Positions 21,362 to 34,529 of a DNA stretch of 64,000 nucleotides are shown here, piece by piece. Within the stretch, counting starts at the first letter, position 1, and each line of letters begins with the position of its first letter. Made by a program: the position numbers and the translations under genes. Source of the DNA: Homarus americanus (lineage: Eukaryota; Arthropoda; Malacostraca; Decapoda; Nephropidae); assembly GCF_018991925.1 (NCBI RefSeq), contig NW_024720773.1:3713758-3777757 (forward strand), in the 5' to 3' direction. The notes beneath the pieces are model-generated. The model did no database searches, was not told where the DNA came from, and saw nothing but the letters and a program-made list of their open reading frames with translations.

Positions 21362-21800
21362 CGTCAGCTAGAGAAGGTACAGAAAAGAGCCTGCAGAATC
21401 ATGCTGGGCGCAGAATACTCCGGCTACACCAACGCTCTCTCCACCCTGGAAATGCCAGTCCTCAGTGACCGCCACCACCAAGCACTGGAAAGGTTTGGCA
21501 GTGGACTACTGCACCACCCTCGTCATCACCACCTCCTGCCACCTGCAGTCCCCCACCCAACTCGCGCAGTCCGCCACTACAACAAAATTCAGCCCATAAG
21601 AGCCCGCACCGATAGATATAAGAACAGCACCATCCCATCTATTGTTAAAATAATAAACAACTCCTGATTTATGTACTGTACAGCCCTGTAAATGTATTCA
21701 ATGCATATTATATTATGTCTAAATCAAATGTAAGTCTGCATATTTTCAGCCACCGGCTGTAACTCTATTAATAAACCGTTTATTATTATTATTATTATTA
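21361..21800 (+). mobile_element. Jockey-like LINE, 3' fragment with ATT tail
   Basis: 5'-truncated LINE fragment: about 300 bp of coding C-terminus, a 110-bp 3' UTR with CACCGGCTGTAACTC and AATAAACCGTT, then (TTA)n. It begins directly at the CA microsatellite. Confidence 0.85.
21362..21667 (+). pseudogene. C-terminus of a jockey-like LINE polyprotein
   Basis: Reads QLEKVQKRACRIMLGAEYSG, then YTNALSTLEMPVLSDRHHQA, LERFGSGLLHHPRHHHLLPP and finally HYNKIQPIRARTDRYKNSTI before a natural stop. The LEKVQKRA.RI..G...Y pattern and the terminal P-I-R-A-R-T-x-R-Y motif are characteristic of the segment after the RT domain in arthropod LINEs of the jockey/CR1 type. The frame is intact to its stop, so this copy is relatively young. 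The RT itself is absent. Confidence 0.85.
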
Positions 21801-22370
21801 TTTACATAATTAAATATATATAAATATATACATAGTGCAGACAAAACCAGAAATTTGTATACACTAAAAGACATGAAGGTTGCACGATGCAACGAGTATT
21901 ACCTATGGAAAACTGGTCACGCCTAAGGCTGCTGGACAAAACCCTAAATGTAGCAATAAATATGTTATTAAACCTAAGTTTAACTTAATATTTCAGTCAA
22001 AAAAGTTTCAAGAAGAAAGCTGTATGGAAAAAGATACTTTTTCTGCTTGAAATTTAGTAAGTTATCTCAGTCAAAACTTGGACAAACTGGTGGTACATTC
22101 GAGTCATTTACGATCATTTACATTAGAGTTGTGACCGTGATCACCAGCAGTGGTGGAGGAGAACACAAGTAATAATGATTCATCAAGATCATCTCAGTAG
22201 ATTTGTATTGCATCACACATCACAGTCTAAGCTGGAGAACTTACGCACCACATTAAAGATATTTGTGAAGAGTCATATCTTACCTGACAGCTGCTATGAC
22301 CATTTGACCAATCAGCGACCACGTTACCTCAAACCACATAATGCCAACACACAGCTCTTGTAACACCTTC

Positions 22371-22987
22371 GGCGTCTTGGGATATACACAACATGATGGA
22401 GCGTCTTGGGATATACACAACATGATGGAGCGTCTTGGGATATACACAACATGATGGAGCGTCTTGGGATATACACAACATGATGGAGCGTCTTGGGATA
22501 CACACAACATGATGGGGCGTCTTGGGATATACACAACATGATGGGCGTCTTGGGATATACACAACATGATGGCGTCTTGGGATATCTTGGGATATACACA
22601 ACACGATGGAGCGTCTTGGGATATACACAACATTATGGAGCGTCTTAGGATATACACAACATGATGGAGCGTCTTGGGATACACACAACATGATGGAGCG
22701 TCTTGGGATATACACAACATGATGGAGCGTCTTGGGATATACACAACATGATGGAGCGTCTTGGGATATACACAACATGATGGAGCGTCTTGGGATATAC
22801 ACAACATGATGGGGCGTCTCGGGATATACACAACATGATGGAGCGTCTTAGGATATACACAACATGATGGAGCGTCTTGGGATATACACAACATGATAGA
22901 GCGTCTTGAGATATACACAACATGATGAAGCGTCTTGGGACATACACAACATGATGGAACGTCTTGGGACATACATAACATGATGGG
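22371..22987. repeat. 29-bp minisatellite, about 21 copies
   Basis: Unit GATGGAGCGTCTTGGGATAT then ACACAACAT. Highly homogeneous, with a few copies shortened (22545-22600). The last units are more diverged (GACATACATAACATG). The flanking 21801-22370 sequence contains no recognised gene. The Cys/Tyr/His-rich open frames on the minus strand are repeat artefacts. Confidence 0.96.
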
Positions 22988-23090
22988 ACGGGCAGGAGCA
23001 ACTCTGATATCGACACACACCCTCTTCTTCTACACCTCTATTCTCCTTCTTTCCCCTTCCTCCCAATGCTAGAGTTACCATCACTTAGTC

Positions 23091-23300
23091 TCTACTCCTC
23101 CTCCTCCTTTATTCCTCCTCCTCCTCTCCCTCTCCCTACGTTATCTTCTCTTTCTCCTCCTACTTTACCTCCTCCTACTTTACCTCCTCCTCCTCCTCCT
23201 CTTCCTCCTTTAGCTCCTACTCTTCCTCCTACTTTATATCCTCCTCCTCCTCCTCCTCCTACGTTATATCCTCTTTCTTCTCCTGCTTTACCTCCTCCTC
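23091..23300. repeat. CTC-rich polypyrimidine tract
   Basis: Imperfect (CTC)n sequence with recurrent TACTTTACCTCCTCC and TACGTTATATCCTC words, a degenerate short tandem repeat. Strong strand asymmetry. Confidence 0.9.
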
Positions 23301-23469
23301 CGACACCCCATATCCACACTTCATTACCCACTTATTCAACCCCCAGCGTCCACCACAAACTACCCCCCAGTGCGAGAGCCTCCGCCACCACACACACTAA
23401 CGAGCGCCACACATCCATCACCAGCACCTTAGACCTATTTTAATGTCATAACACCTTAAAGGATTCAGA

Positions 23470-24030
23470 GGCCTTAAACGTGACCAATTATACTGACCGT
23501 AAAATGTACTGATTCAGAAGAGTTGAACTGACTGAATTAGCTGATTTAATAAACTGGATTTCTTGTTTGAGAGACGTTCGATTTACCGGTTCAGTGAGTT
23601 ACATTAGATTTACTGACTCTGTAAGCAGCTGAATTTACATGTTTTAGTAGGCTAGATTTTCTGAGTCAATGAGTCATGTTTCCTGATTCAGTCAACTTAT
23701 TCAGCTAACTGTATATAAATGCATTCAAGATTCATAATTCAGTCGATGTTAACTAATCAGATCAGTAGATATCACGACATTTACTTATTCAGTAAAATTT
23801 ATTCACACAATTAAGTTTATTGAATTATTTTTTATTTGATGGCAATTTACTCATTTACTTCTGGCATGACTACTGGTTCAGTTAAATATACTGAGTCAAT
23901 GCAATACATGAACTCTTGTCAGTCAGTTAGTCAGTCAGTCAGTTAGACGGTCAGTCAGTCATTCAGTCAGTCATTCAGTAAGTCAGTCAGTCAGTCAGTC
24001 AGTTAGTTAGTCAGTCAGTCAATCAATCAG
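23470..24030. repeat. Degenerate CAGT/GATTCAGT-rich tract ending in (AGTC)n
   Basis: From about 23470 the words TGATTCAGT, GATTTACTGA and TTCAGTCA recur at irregular spacing. They become a clear tetranucleotide (CAGT)n run between 23928 and 24025. This looks like an old CAGT microsatellite that has decayed outward, or the seed from which the clean run grew. Confidence 0.75.
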
Positions 24031-24039
24031 TAGTGTTGT

Positions 24040-25185
24040 GGTCGTCGTAAGGTAAGTTATGGTATTCGTCAGTGTCGGCGTAGCCTTCGTCAGGCGTACA
24101 CCATCAGTAAAATGACTAATCTCAATGACTGACAAAGAGAAACGTCAATAGATATGCGGTTGTCTTGAGAATAGCTCGTCGCTCGTCAGTACCATGACTA
24201 ACGTAAAGGGATGGCTGGGGGTGGGGGGTGTGATGGGTGGCGAGCTTGGCAGCACCAAGAATGCGACGAACACTCAATGGGAATTGATAAACAGATCTTT
24301 TGTTTCGCTAAACGACCCATCCGACTAACAATATCGCATCATCCCCAACCCACTCTATTCACTACACGATGCCAAGCTGCGAAGTTTTAACCACATTTCT
24401 GTAGTGTTTTCCCTGGAGACTGTCTCTGGAGAATAATTTTGGCTTTAGCTGCGATGATTTTCATAATGATGTTGTCGAAGTAGTGGAATGTTATGAGTAT
24501 GTCAGGGCCGAGTTTGTGGTTACCAAAGCTCACTGGTGGGTATCATTCTCTTCCCCTTCTCCCTCACGAGGAGTTTTGATACTCATTGAATGAGGCGATA
24601 TCGCTGCGTCACTCACTGATTATATATTTCCCTTTATGAGGCGGAGACAGCGGCCTGTCCCTCCATGAAATGATGATTTTCACCAGAGGAAATAAAAGGA
24701 CCGTGCAATAAACCTGACCGCTTGTTAGGGTTCGAGTTCTTGCTAAAATAGTTAGGAATTACGACCATGGGAAGTCCATTCTGGGTGTATTTGTTACCTA
24801 CAGTACGGTGGTTGTGTAATGCGTTATGGGAAATGTAGTATAGCATTTTATTGGCTCCGGCTACAGAGGAGGATATGAGTGAAGCGTCGTCGGGAGATAG
24901 TCGTGTTTCTCTCCACCCAATCGTCTACCTCTTGACTTGTCTATTTATTTACTCATTACTTAATCTGCTAGAAAATGCTGACAAACTTAATCTATCTTGT
25001 ATTTCGGGAAAACTGTGAATTATATCCTCGCTAATATACCACAACTACAACCATAAACTTCGTACCAATGGTAACACCCACAGAAATGAATGAGGCCATC
25101 ACTGCATGTATCGTCCATAGGTACAGAACAGTCATACAATGTAGTTCCTGCACAACTAAGGAGCCTCCACCACCACACATCAACT
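24040..25185. other. Unique-looking DNA, no gene recognised
   Basis: About 1.1 kb without tandem repeats or recognised protein motifs. Only short open frames, none supported. Confidence 0.5.
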
Positions 25186-25189
25186 CTCT

Positions 25190-25620
25190 CCCTTTTTTTT
25201 TTACTGTCACTGGAAATCGATCATGACAAATGGACCAGCGATGACAAGAATTATAGGAATTTTTTAATGGTATCACCATAGATGGTGAGCTCTAAGGTAG
25301 CTCGAGAGGCCAATATAGGTTCGACAGGGCTGTCCGTAGATGTTGCATGTATGGAGGATTGCATCTAGTGCGGAAGGCGTGGAGGCAGCGTTTTTCCGGC
25401 GAAGGTGCTTGCCCGCCTGGGCATGTGGTCGCAACAACTCGTGCGGTACTTCTTCAAACGCCACTTGTAGGGTGATCGTCTCCCAGGTGCAGGCGGCAAT
25501 TTGAAACATTTTTAGATTTGTCTTGAAAGTATTTGTGTACCTCTGTCTTTGTTCGCCAGCACTACGTTTGTCATTCTTTAATTGGCTGCAGGGTATCTGT
25601 TCTGGCAGCCTTCTCTCGTC
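25190..25620 (-). mobile_element. LINE C-terminus (same family as 46925), minus strand
   Basis: Minus-strand frame 25273-25509 and its upstream extension read GEQRQRYTNTFKTNLKMFQI, then AACTWETITLQVAFEEVPHE and a C-terminal CNIYGQPCRTYIGLSSYLRA-HH. The Q-R-Y-x-x-x-x-K-T-x-L-K block, the C-x4-C...H...H-like end and the short 3' UTR (CATCGCTGG, then CATGATCGATTTCCAGTGAC) match the arrangement at 46925-47566 on the plus strand. It is the last part of an endonuclease/RT-type LINE polyprotein, 5' truncated. Confidence 0.7.
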
Positions 25621-25705
25621 TCTGGCCGGTCAAACGTATAGGTAAAGAACAATGTCAGCCTTAGTGTTTTTACAGTTGTTGTCATATGTATGCTGGCACT
25701 TCCTG

Positions 25706-28700
25706 TACCACCACCACACATCATACACCACCACACATCATGCACCACCACCATACATCATGCACCACCACACATCATACACCACCACACATCATTCACC
25801 ACACATCATACACGACCACACATCATACACCACAGATCATTCACCACAACACATCATGCACCGCAACACATCATTCACCACCACACATCATTCACCACAA
25901 CACATCATTCACCACTACACATCATGTGCCACCACACATCATTCACCACCACACATCATTCACCTCCACACATCATGCACCACCACATATCATGCACCAC
26001 CACACATCATGCATCACTACACATCATACACCACACATCATGCACCACCACACATCATGCACCACCACATCATGCACCACCACACATCATACACCACCAG
26101 ACATCGTGCGCCACACCACATCATGCACCACAAAACATCATACAACACCACACATCATACACCACCACACATCATAAACCACCACATATCATTCACCACC
26201 AAACATCATTCACCACCGGCACCACCACATCATGACCACCACACATCATTCACCACCACATCATACACCACCACGTCATACACCACACATCATGCACCAC
26301 CACACATCATACACCACAACACATCATTCAACACCAAATATCATTCACCACCGCACATCATGCACCACCACAAATCATGACCACCACATCACACCACACA
26401 TCATTCACCACAACACATCATGCACCAAACACATCATGCACCACAACACATAATTCCCATTCATATCATTCACCACAACTCATAATTCACCACCACACTT
26501 CATGCACCACCACACATCATACCACCACACATCATACACCACCACACATCATACAACACACATCATGCACCGCCACACATACACCACCACACATCATACA
26601 ACACACATCATACACCACCACACTTCATACACCACAACACATCATTCACCACAACACATCATTCACCACCTCATATCATTCACCACAACACATAATTCAC
26701 CACCACACTTCATGCACCACCACACATCATACCACACATCATACACCACCACACATCATACACTACCACACATCATCCACCACCATTTCATCACCACACA
26801 TCATACCACCACACATCATGTACCACCACACATCATTAACCACACATCATTCACCTCCACACATCATGCACCACCACATCATGCACCACCACATCATGCA
26901 TCACACATTATACACCACCACACATCATGCACCACCACACATCATACCACCACATCATTGCACCACCACACATCATGCACCACAAACATCATACAACACC
27001 ACACATCATTCACCACCACATCATACACCACCGCACATCACACCACACATCATACACGACCACAACATAGACCACATCATTCACCACAGAACATCATGCA
27101 CCACCATCATGCACCACCACATCATGCATCACCACACATCATGCATCACCACACAACATTCACCACCACATTATACACCACCACATATTATACACCACCA
27201 CAAATCATGCCACACACATCATGCACCACCACACATCATACCACCACACATCATACACCACCATATACACCACCACAAAACATGCACCACCACACATCAT
27301 TCACCACCACACATCATATACCACCATACATCATACACCACATTATACCACACATCATACACCCCACACATCATACACCACCACATCATTCACACACACA
27401 CATCATACACCACCACACATCATACACCAACACACATCATGAACCACTACACACCGTGCACCAACACACATCATTCACCACCACACACATCATACACCAC
27501 CTACACATCATACACCACCACACATAATCAGCCACCACACATCATACACCACCACATCCCTACACCACACACACATCATACACCACCACACACATCATAC
27601 CCACCACACATCATACACCACCACACATCATACACCACCACACATCATTCACCACCACACACACATCATACCACACATCATACACCACATCATTCACCAC
27701 AACACATCATACACCACCACATCATACCACCACACATACACCAACATCATACCACCACACATCATACCACCACATCATGCACCACCACACATCATACCCA
27801 CACCATGCACCACAATTCACCACACACATCATACACCACCACACATCATACAGCACACACTAATTCACCACCACACATCATACACCACCACATCATACAT
27901 AACACATCATGCATCACCCACAACATTCACCACCACCATCATGCACCACCACATCATGCACCACCACACATCATACACCACCACACATCATTCACCACCA
28001 CATCATACACCACCACACATCATTCACCACCACACATCATACACCACCACATCATACACCACCACACATCATGCACCACCACATCATCCAACCACATCAT
28101 TCACCACCACACATCATACACCACCACACATCATGCACCACACATCATTCACCACTACATCTCATACACCACCACACATCATGCCCACCCTCATGCATGA
28201 CCACACACCACACATCACCACACATCATACACCACCACACATCATGCCACCACACATCATGCACCACCACACATCATTCACCACTACACATCATACACCA
28301 CCACACATCATGCACCACCACATCATGCATACACATCATGCACCACCACATATTCACCACATCATACACCACCACACATCATGCACCACCACCCATCATG
28401 CACCACCACACACATCATGCACCACCACATCATGCACCACCACACATCATACACACCACACATCATACACCACCACACATCATGCACCAACACATCATAC
28501 ACCACCACACATCATACACCACCACACATCATGCCACCACACATCATGCCACACATCACCCACACATCATACACCACCACACATCATGCCACCACACATC
28601 ATACACCACCACATCATACACACTCTCCACACATCATACACCACCACATCATACACCACCACACATCATACCACACACATCATACACCACCACACACATC

Positions 28701-29086
28701 ATGCACCACCACACATCACTGCACACCCACACATCATTCACCACCACACATCTACACCACCACATAACATGCACCACCACACATCATACACCACCACACA
28801 TCATGCACCACCACACACTCATACACACCACACATCATACACCACCACACACATCTGCACCACCACACATCATACACCACCACACATCATGCCACCACAC
28901 ATCATGCACCACCACCCATTCACCACCACACATCATACACCACCACACATCATGCACCACCACACATCATTCACCACCACACATCATACACCACCACACA
29001 TCATGCACCACCACACATCATGCACCAGCACACATCATTCACCACTACACATCATACACCACCACATCATGCACAACCACATCCCT
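25706..29086. repeat. 17-bp CACCACCACACATCATA satellite, left block
   Basis: 3.4 kb of a degenerate 17-bp unit (CACCACCACACATCATA/G/T) with frequent 3-6-bp deletions and A/G/T variation after CAT. By length about 200 units. Strongly A/C rich on the plus strand (almost no G). The long His/Thr-rich and Pro-rich frames across this block are repeat translations, because the unit contains no stop in several phases. Confidence 0.97.
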
Positions 29087-30088
29087 GACCACCGAAGGTC
29101 AGGACGCCTGGCGCTCCTCTCCAGAGCAGCCAGGTCAACTGTTGCTTGGCCCATACCAACCCCTCTGAACCTCCTCCCCACCGGAATATCAACAAGTTCT
29201 CGCCAGAAGTTTACAATTTCATTTAGGAAATGAACAGGAACCAGTGTTAAACAGAGAGGTAAACAGTGGTGAACAGTGCTTAAGTCAGTGAGAACAACTC
29301 AACAGTAACAGTCGTACCCAAGTTAGCCTTCACACAGTGAGGTCCCAGGTACCCAGTGATAACGGCCGTGAGACCAACAACAACTAGCGATGTTTTAATG
29401 CGTCTACGATAGGAAGGCCTAAGACCAAACCTCACTATATAACACCATCTATGAGGAATTACTACACCACATGTCCTCATAACACCATATGTGAGGAATT
29501 ACTACACCACTGTCGGCCCCTCATAACACCATTCTGAGGAATTACTACACCACGTGAGGCCCCCTCATAACACCATCTGTGAGGAGCATTCCACCACGGA
29601 GGCCCTCATAACACCATCTGTGAGGAATTACTACACCACGTGAGGCCCTCATAACACCATCTGTGAGGTAATTACTACACCACGTGAGGTCCTTCATAAC
29701 ACCATCTGTGAGGAATTACTACACCACGTGAGGTCCTCATAACACCATCTGTGAGGGAATTACTACACCACGTGAGGCCCCCTCATAACACCATCTGCGA
29801 GGAATTCATACACCACGCCAGGTCCCTTATAACACCATCTAAGGGAACTATTACACCACGTGAGTTCCTCCTAACACCATCTGGGAGGAGTTACTACACT
29901 ACGAGTTTGCTGTTCAACACCTACATTAATCTGTATGTTCACTGTATGTTCCTTTACTCTTCTAATAGGCTTTTGTTAAACCACCAATGTATGTAATAAG
30001 TCATTTATGTCCAATGTATATTTTCAGCTCTGGCCAAAAAAATTTTTCAATAAACCTTTAATTATTATTATATATATATATTATTATC
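29087..30088 (+). mobile_element. Retroelement 3' end with internal minisatellite, copy 2
   Basis: Interrupts the CACCACACATCAT satellite. Same order as 20221-21324: a coding remnant reading LLPTGISTSSRQKFTISFRK (about 29168-29228) then a stop, AACAGTG-rich sequence, a minisatellite (29432-29915), a UTR with GGCTTTTGTTAAACCACC and GTAATAAGTCATTT, then TATATTTTCAGCTCTGG, CAATAAACCTTTAATT and an ATT/TA tail. The last tail base runs directly into the satellite. Confidence 0.78.
29432..29915. repeat. 43-bp minisatellite in the retroelement 3' UTR
   Basis: About 11 copies of a roughly 43-bp unit (CACGTGAGGTCCTCATAACA, then CCATCTGTGAGGAATTACTA). It occupies the same position as the 80-bp minisatellite of copy 1 and matches about the first half of that unit, so the two arrays are homologous but have different periods. 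Confidence 0.92.
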
Positions 30089-33000
30089 ACACATCATGCA
30101 CCACCACACATCATGCTCCACCACACATCATACACCACACATCATGCACCACCACACATCATACACCCACACATCATGCACCACCACACATCATACACCA
30201 CACATCATGCACCACCACACATCATGCACCACCACACATCATGCCCACCACACATACACACCACCACATCATGCACCACAACACATCATACACCACCACA
30301 CATCATACACCACCACACATCATGCTCCACCACACATCATACACCACACATCATGCACCACCACACATCATGCACAACCACACATCATGCACCACCACAC
30401 ATCATGCCCACACATCATACACCACATATCATGCACCACATCATGCACCACCACATCATACACCACACATCATACACCACATCATGCACCACCACACATC
30501 ATACACACACAGATCATGCACCACCACATCATGCACAACCACACATCATGCACCACCACACATCATGCCCACCACACATCATACACCACACATCATGCAC
30601 CACCACATCATCACCACACATCATGCACCACCACACATCATACACCACAACATGCCCACCACATTACTCCACACATCATACACCACCACATCATCACCAC
30701 CACACATCATGCCCACACACATCATACACCACACATCATGCACCACCACACATCATGCACAACCACACATGCACCACACATCATGCTCCACCACACATCA
30801 TACACCACATATCATGCACCACATCATGCAACCACACATCATACACCACACATCATACACCACACATCATGCACCACCACACATCATACACCACAGATCA
30901 TGCACACCACACATCATGCACACCACACATCATGCCCACCACACATCATACACCCACACATCATGCCCACATCATGCACCACCACACATCATACACCACC
31001 ACACATCATGCACCACAACACATCATCACCACCACACATCATGCACCACCACACATCATGCACCACCACACATCATACACCACCACACACATCATACACC
31101 ACCACATCATTCACCAACACATCATTCACCACAACACATCATACACGACCACACATCATACACCACCACATCATACACCACATACATCATTCACCTCACA
31201 CACATCGCACACCACACACATCATTCAACACCACATCATTCACCACCACACATCATACACCACCACACATCATACACCACAACATCACACCACACACATC
31301 ATGCACCACATACATCATACACCACAACACATCATATAAGACACATCATGCACCACACACATGATACACCAAACATACCATACACCACAAACATCATACA
31401 CCACACACATCATACACCACAACACATCATACACCACACACATCATACACCACACGCATCATACACCACACATCATACCACACACATCATACACAACCAC
31501 ACATCATACCACATCATGCCACACACATCATCCACACATCATACACCACACACATCATGCACCAAACACATCATACACCACGCATCATACACCACATACA
31601 TCATACACCAAACACATCATACACCACACACATCATGCACCACACACATCATACACCACACACATCATACACCACATACATCATACAAACACATCATACA
31701 CACGCATCATACACCACACACATCATACACCACACACATCATACACCACAACACATCATACGCCACACACACTACACCAAACACATCATACACCACACAC
31801 ATCATACACCAAACACATCATACACCACAACACATCATACACCACACACACGCATCATACACCACACACATCATACACCACATCATACACCACAAATCAT
31901 ACACTACAACACATCATACACACACACATCATACACCACACGCATCATAACACACACATCATACACCACACACATCATACACCACACACATCACACCACA
32001 CACATCATACACCAAACACATCATACACACGCATCATACCACAAACATCATACACCACACACATCATACACCACACATCATACACCACAACACATCATAC
32101 ACCACACACATCATACACCACACATCACACACATCATACACCACAACACATTATACACCACACATCATACACCAAACACATCATACACCACACGCATCAT
32201 ACACCACACATCATACACCACACACATCATACACCACACACATCATACACCACACACATCATACACCACACACATCATACACCACACACATCATACACCA
32301 CACACATCATACACCACAACACATCATACACCACACGCATCATACACCACACACATCATACACCACACACATCATACACCACACACATCATACACCACAC
32401 ACATCATACACCACACATCATACACCCATAAACAACATCATACACCACATCATACACCACACACATCATACACCACACACATCATGCACCACACACATCA
32501 TACACCACACACATCATACACCACACATCATACACCACACACATCATACACCACACACATCACACCACACACATCATACACCACACACATCATACACCAC
32601 ACACATCATACACCACACGCATCATATACACCACACATCATACACCACACACATCATACACCACACACATCATACACCAAACACACTACACCCACAACAC
32701 ATCATACAACACACACATCATACACCACACACATCATACACCACAACACATGATTCACCACAACACATCATACACCACACACATCATACACCACAACACA
32801 TGATTCACCACAACACATTATACACCACACACATCATACACCACACACATCTACACCACAACACATGATTCACCACAACACATTATACACCACACACATC
32901 ATACACCACACACATCATACACCACAACACATCATACATCACAACACATGATTCACCACAACACATCATACACCACACACATCATATACCACAACACATG

Positions 33001-33168
33001 ATTCACCACAACACATTATACATCACACACATCATACACCACAACACATCATACACCACAACACATGACTCACCACAACACATGACTCACCACACACACC
33101 ATACACCACACACATCATACACCACACACATCATACACCACACACATCATACACCACAACAAACATCA
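30089..33168. repeat. 16/17-bp CACCACACATCAT satellite, right block
   Basis: Continuation of the left block. From 30089 to about 31370 the 17-bp CACCACCACACATCATG type predominates. From about 31380 to 32700 a 16-bp CACCACACACATCATA type replaces it. From 32740 to 33140 a composite unit with ACACATGATTCACCACAAC appears several times. The array stops at the sequence CATCACGGGTTCAG. No gene. Confidence 0.97.
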
Positions 33169-33435
33169 CGGGTTCAGAAGCACCACCAACAGCAACAGAT
33201 GTCAAGGTAAGTTTAAAGAAGCTCATGAGATTCCTGCCCACGTACCCTGCAAGGCGAGAGGATGGGGTCAGATGGTGGAGTGTCTTGGACAAACAGGCGT
33301 CTTGGCCCGGAATAATACGAACTTTTTTATCACGTTAAAAGTCTCCACGTATCTTGACCCACCAAATTAGTCTGAGTGTTACCTGCTTCAACATCCATCA
33401 GGCTCATTATCAATTCTTCTGTACCGGGTATCTCT

Positions 33436-33438
<3 letters not shown>

Positions 33439-33506
<68 letters not shown>
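33439..33506. repeat. (TA)n microsatellite
   Basis: Pure TA run of about 68 bp. The preceding 33169-33438 sequence has no recognised gene. Confidence 0.97.
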
Positions 33507-33509
<3 letters not shown>

Positions 33510-33538
33510 ACTGTATATTTCTGTCTGTCTGTCTAACC

Positions 33539-34522
33539 CAGTGGTTCTCAACCTTTTTCACTCCATTCCTCCCTTGAGGAATTTTCAACATCCTCGTGGC
33601 CTCCTTCATTTTTCTCCCAGAACAGATAAACAGACAAGTGATAAAGACTAAAGAATGATAAAGAAGGACAGATAAATAGGACAAGAATTAGAATGGCAAA
33701 CACACGCACACACACATTCACATACATAACACGCCCATGCATTCACACATAAAGCACACATATAGCCATACACAAACATGCACACAGGTAAACATTCACA
33801 CTCAAGCTAGCAAGCTGAAGTGTACTTCCTGTAAGCAAGAACACGCCTCCATTGACAAGCACTGCCCAACTTGGAAGAATGAGAGGAATAGTGAGTCATA
33901 CCAATTTAGCAGTAAAAATGGAAGGATTATATAAGTAAAGAATGAGTATGAACAACAATGGCACCAATAAATAAGGAAATAATTAATAAAGGAAGTGTAC
34001 TGTACAAATATTTCACCCACGTAAAGCAGCGACCACATGAATTATGCAACAAAATAAGTAACACCAATTACGGAGTATATTATGCTTGAGTCAAGCTCAA
34101 ACACAATATATGGTTCAGAGACAATACACTCCACTGTTTTCGTGATGGTATCCCAGGCCAGACTGAGATCATTCGGTCCTTCACCACTTGCAAAGGGATG
34201 ACACACGGACACGTACTGAACAAGTCAGTTCAGCAGCTCGGTCCAGCGCCTGTCACACAGACAGGGACTGGACCTGTGAAATCTTAAATAATCCGTAAAA
34301 AATAAAAATATAAATAGCACCAGAGTATGTAAATATTAAAATTGTATTGTCGTTATGATTAAACAAAATGACAAAAAAGAATGAAAATTCTCTTCTGCCA
34401 AGTCAAAATAAGTAATATATGTTTTTTTAATTCAGATTCCCAACATTATTTGGAAACGTACAATTTATAACAGCTCGCCGTGGCTCCCTTGTGGGCCATG
34501 GCCCCCAGGTTGAGAACCACTG
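33539..34522. mobile_element. Non-autonomous hAT-type transposon, 984 bp
   Basis: Perfect 16-bp terminal inverted repeats CAGTGGTTCTCAACCT (33539-33554) and AGGTTGAGAACCACTG (34507-34522). They are flanked by an identical 8-bp target duplication GTCTAACC (33531-33538 and 34523-34530). CAGTGGTTCTCAA is a classic hAT terminus, and 8 bp is the hAT target-site length. No transposase is encoded; the interior includes a LINE ORF1 remnant. The intact termini and exact duplication suggest a fairly recent insertion mobilised by a transposase in trans. Confidence 0.93.
33812..33934 (+). pseudogene. LINE ORF1/gag-type zinc knuckle remnant inside the hAT element
   Basis: The open frame reads KLKCTSCKQEHASIDKHCPTW followed by KNER. 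The spacing C-x2-C-x3-H-x6-C followed by P-x-W matches the last zinc knuckle of jockey-type LINE ORF1 proteins, which bind element RNA. Only this short piece is recognisable, and the rest of ORF1 is missing. It may have been captured by the hAT element or inserted into it. Confidence 0.45.
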
Positions 34523-34529
34523 GTCTAAC

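Noticed and set aside
22280..23020. 246-codon Cys/Tyr/His-rich minus-strand frame
   Set aside because: Repeat translation of the 29-bp minisatellite. Its period does not keep one frame, yet peptide blocks repeat in overlapping frames.
30007..31950. 647-codon His/Thr-rich open frame (and similar frames at 25652-29233 and 31361-32753)
   Set aside because: Pure translation of the 16-17-bp satellite. The same peptide words recur in several overlapping frames, which a real protein would not show.
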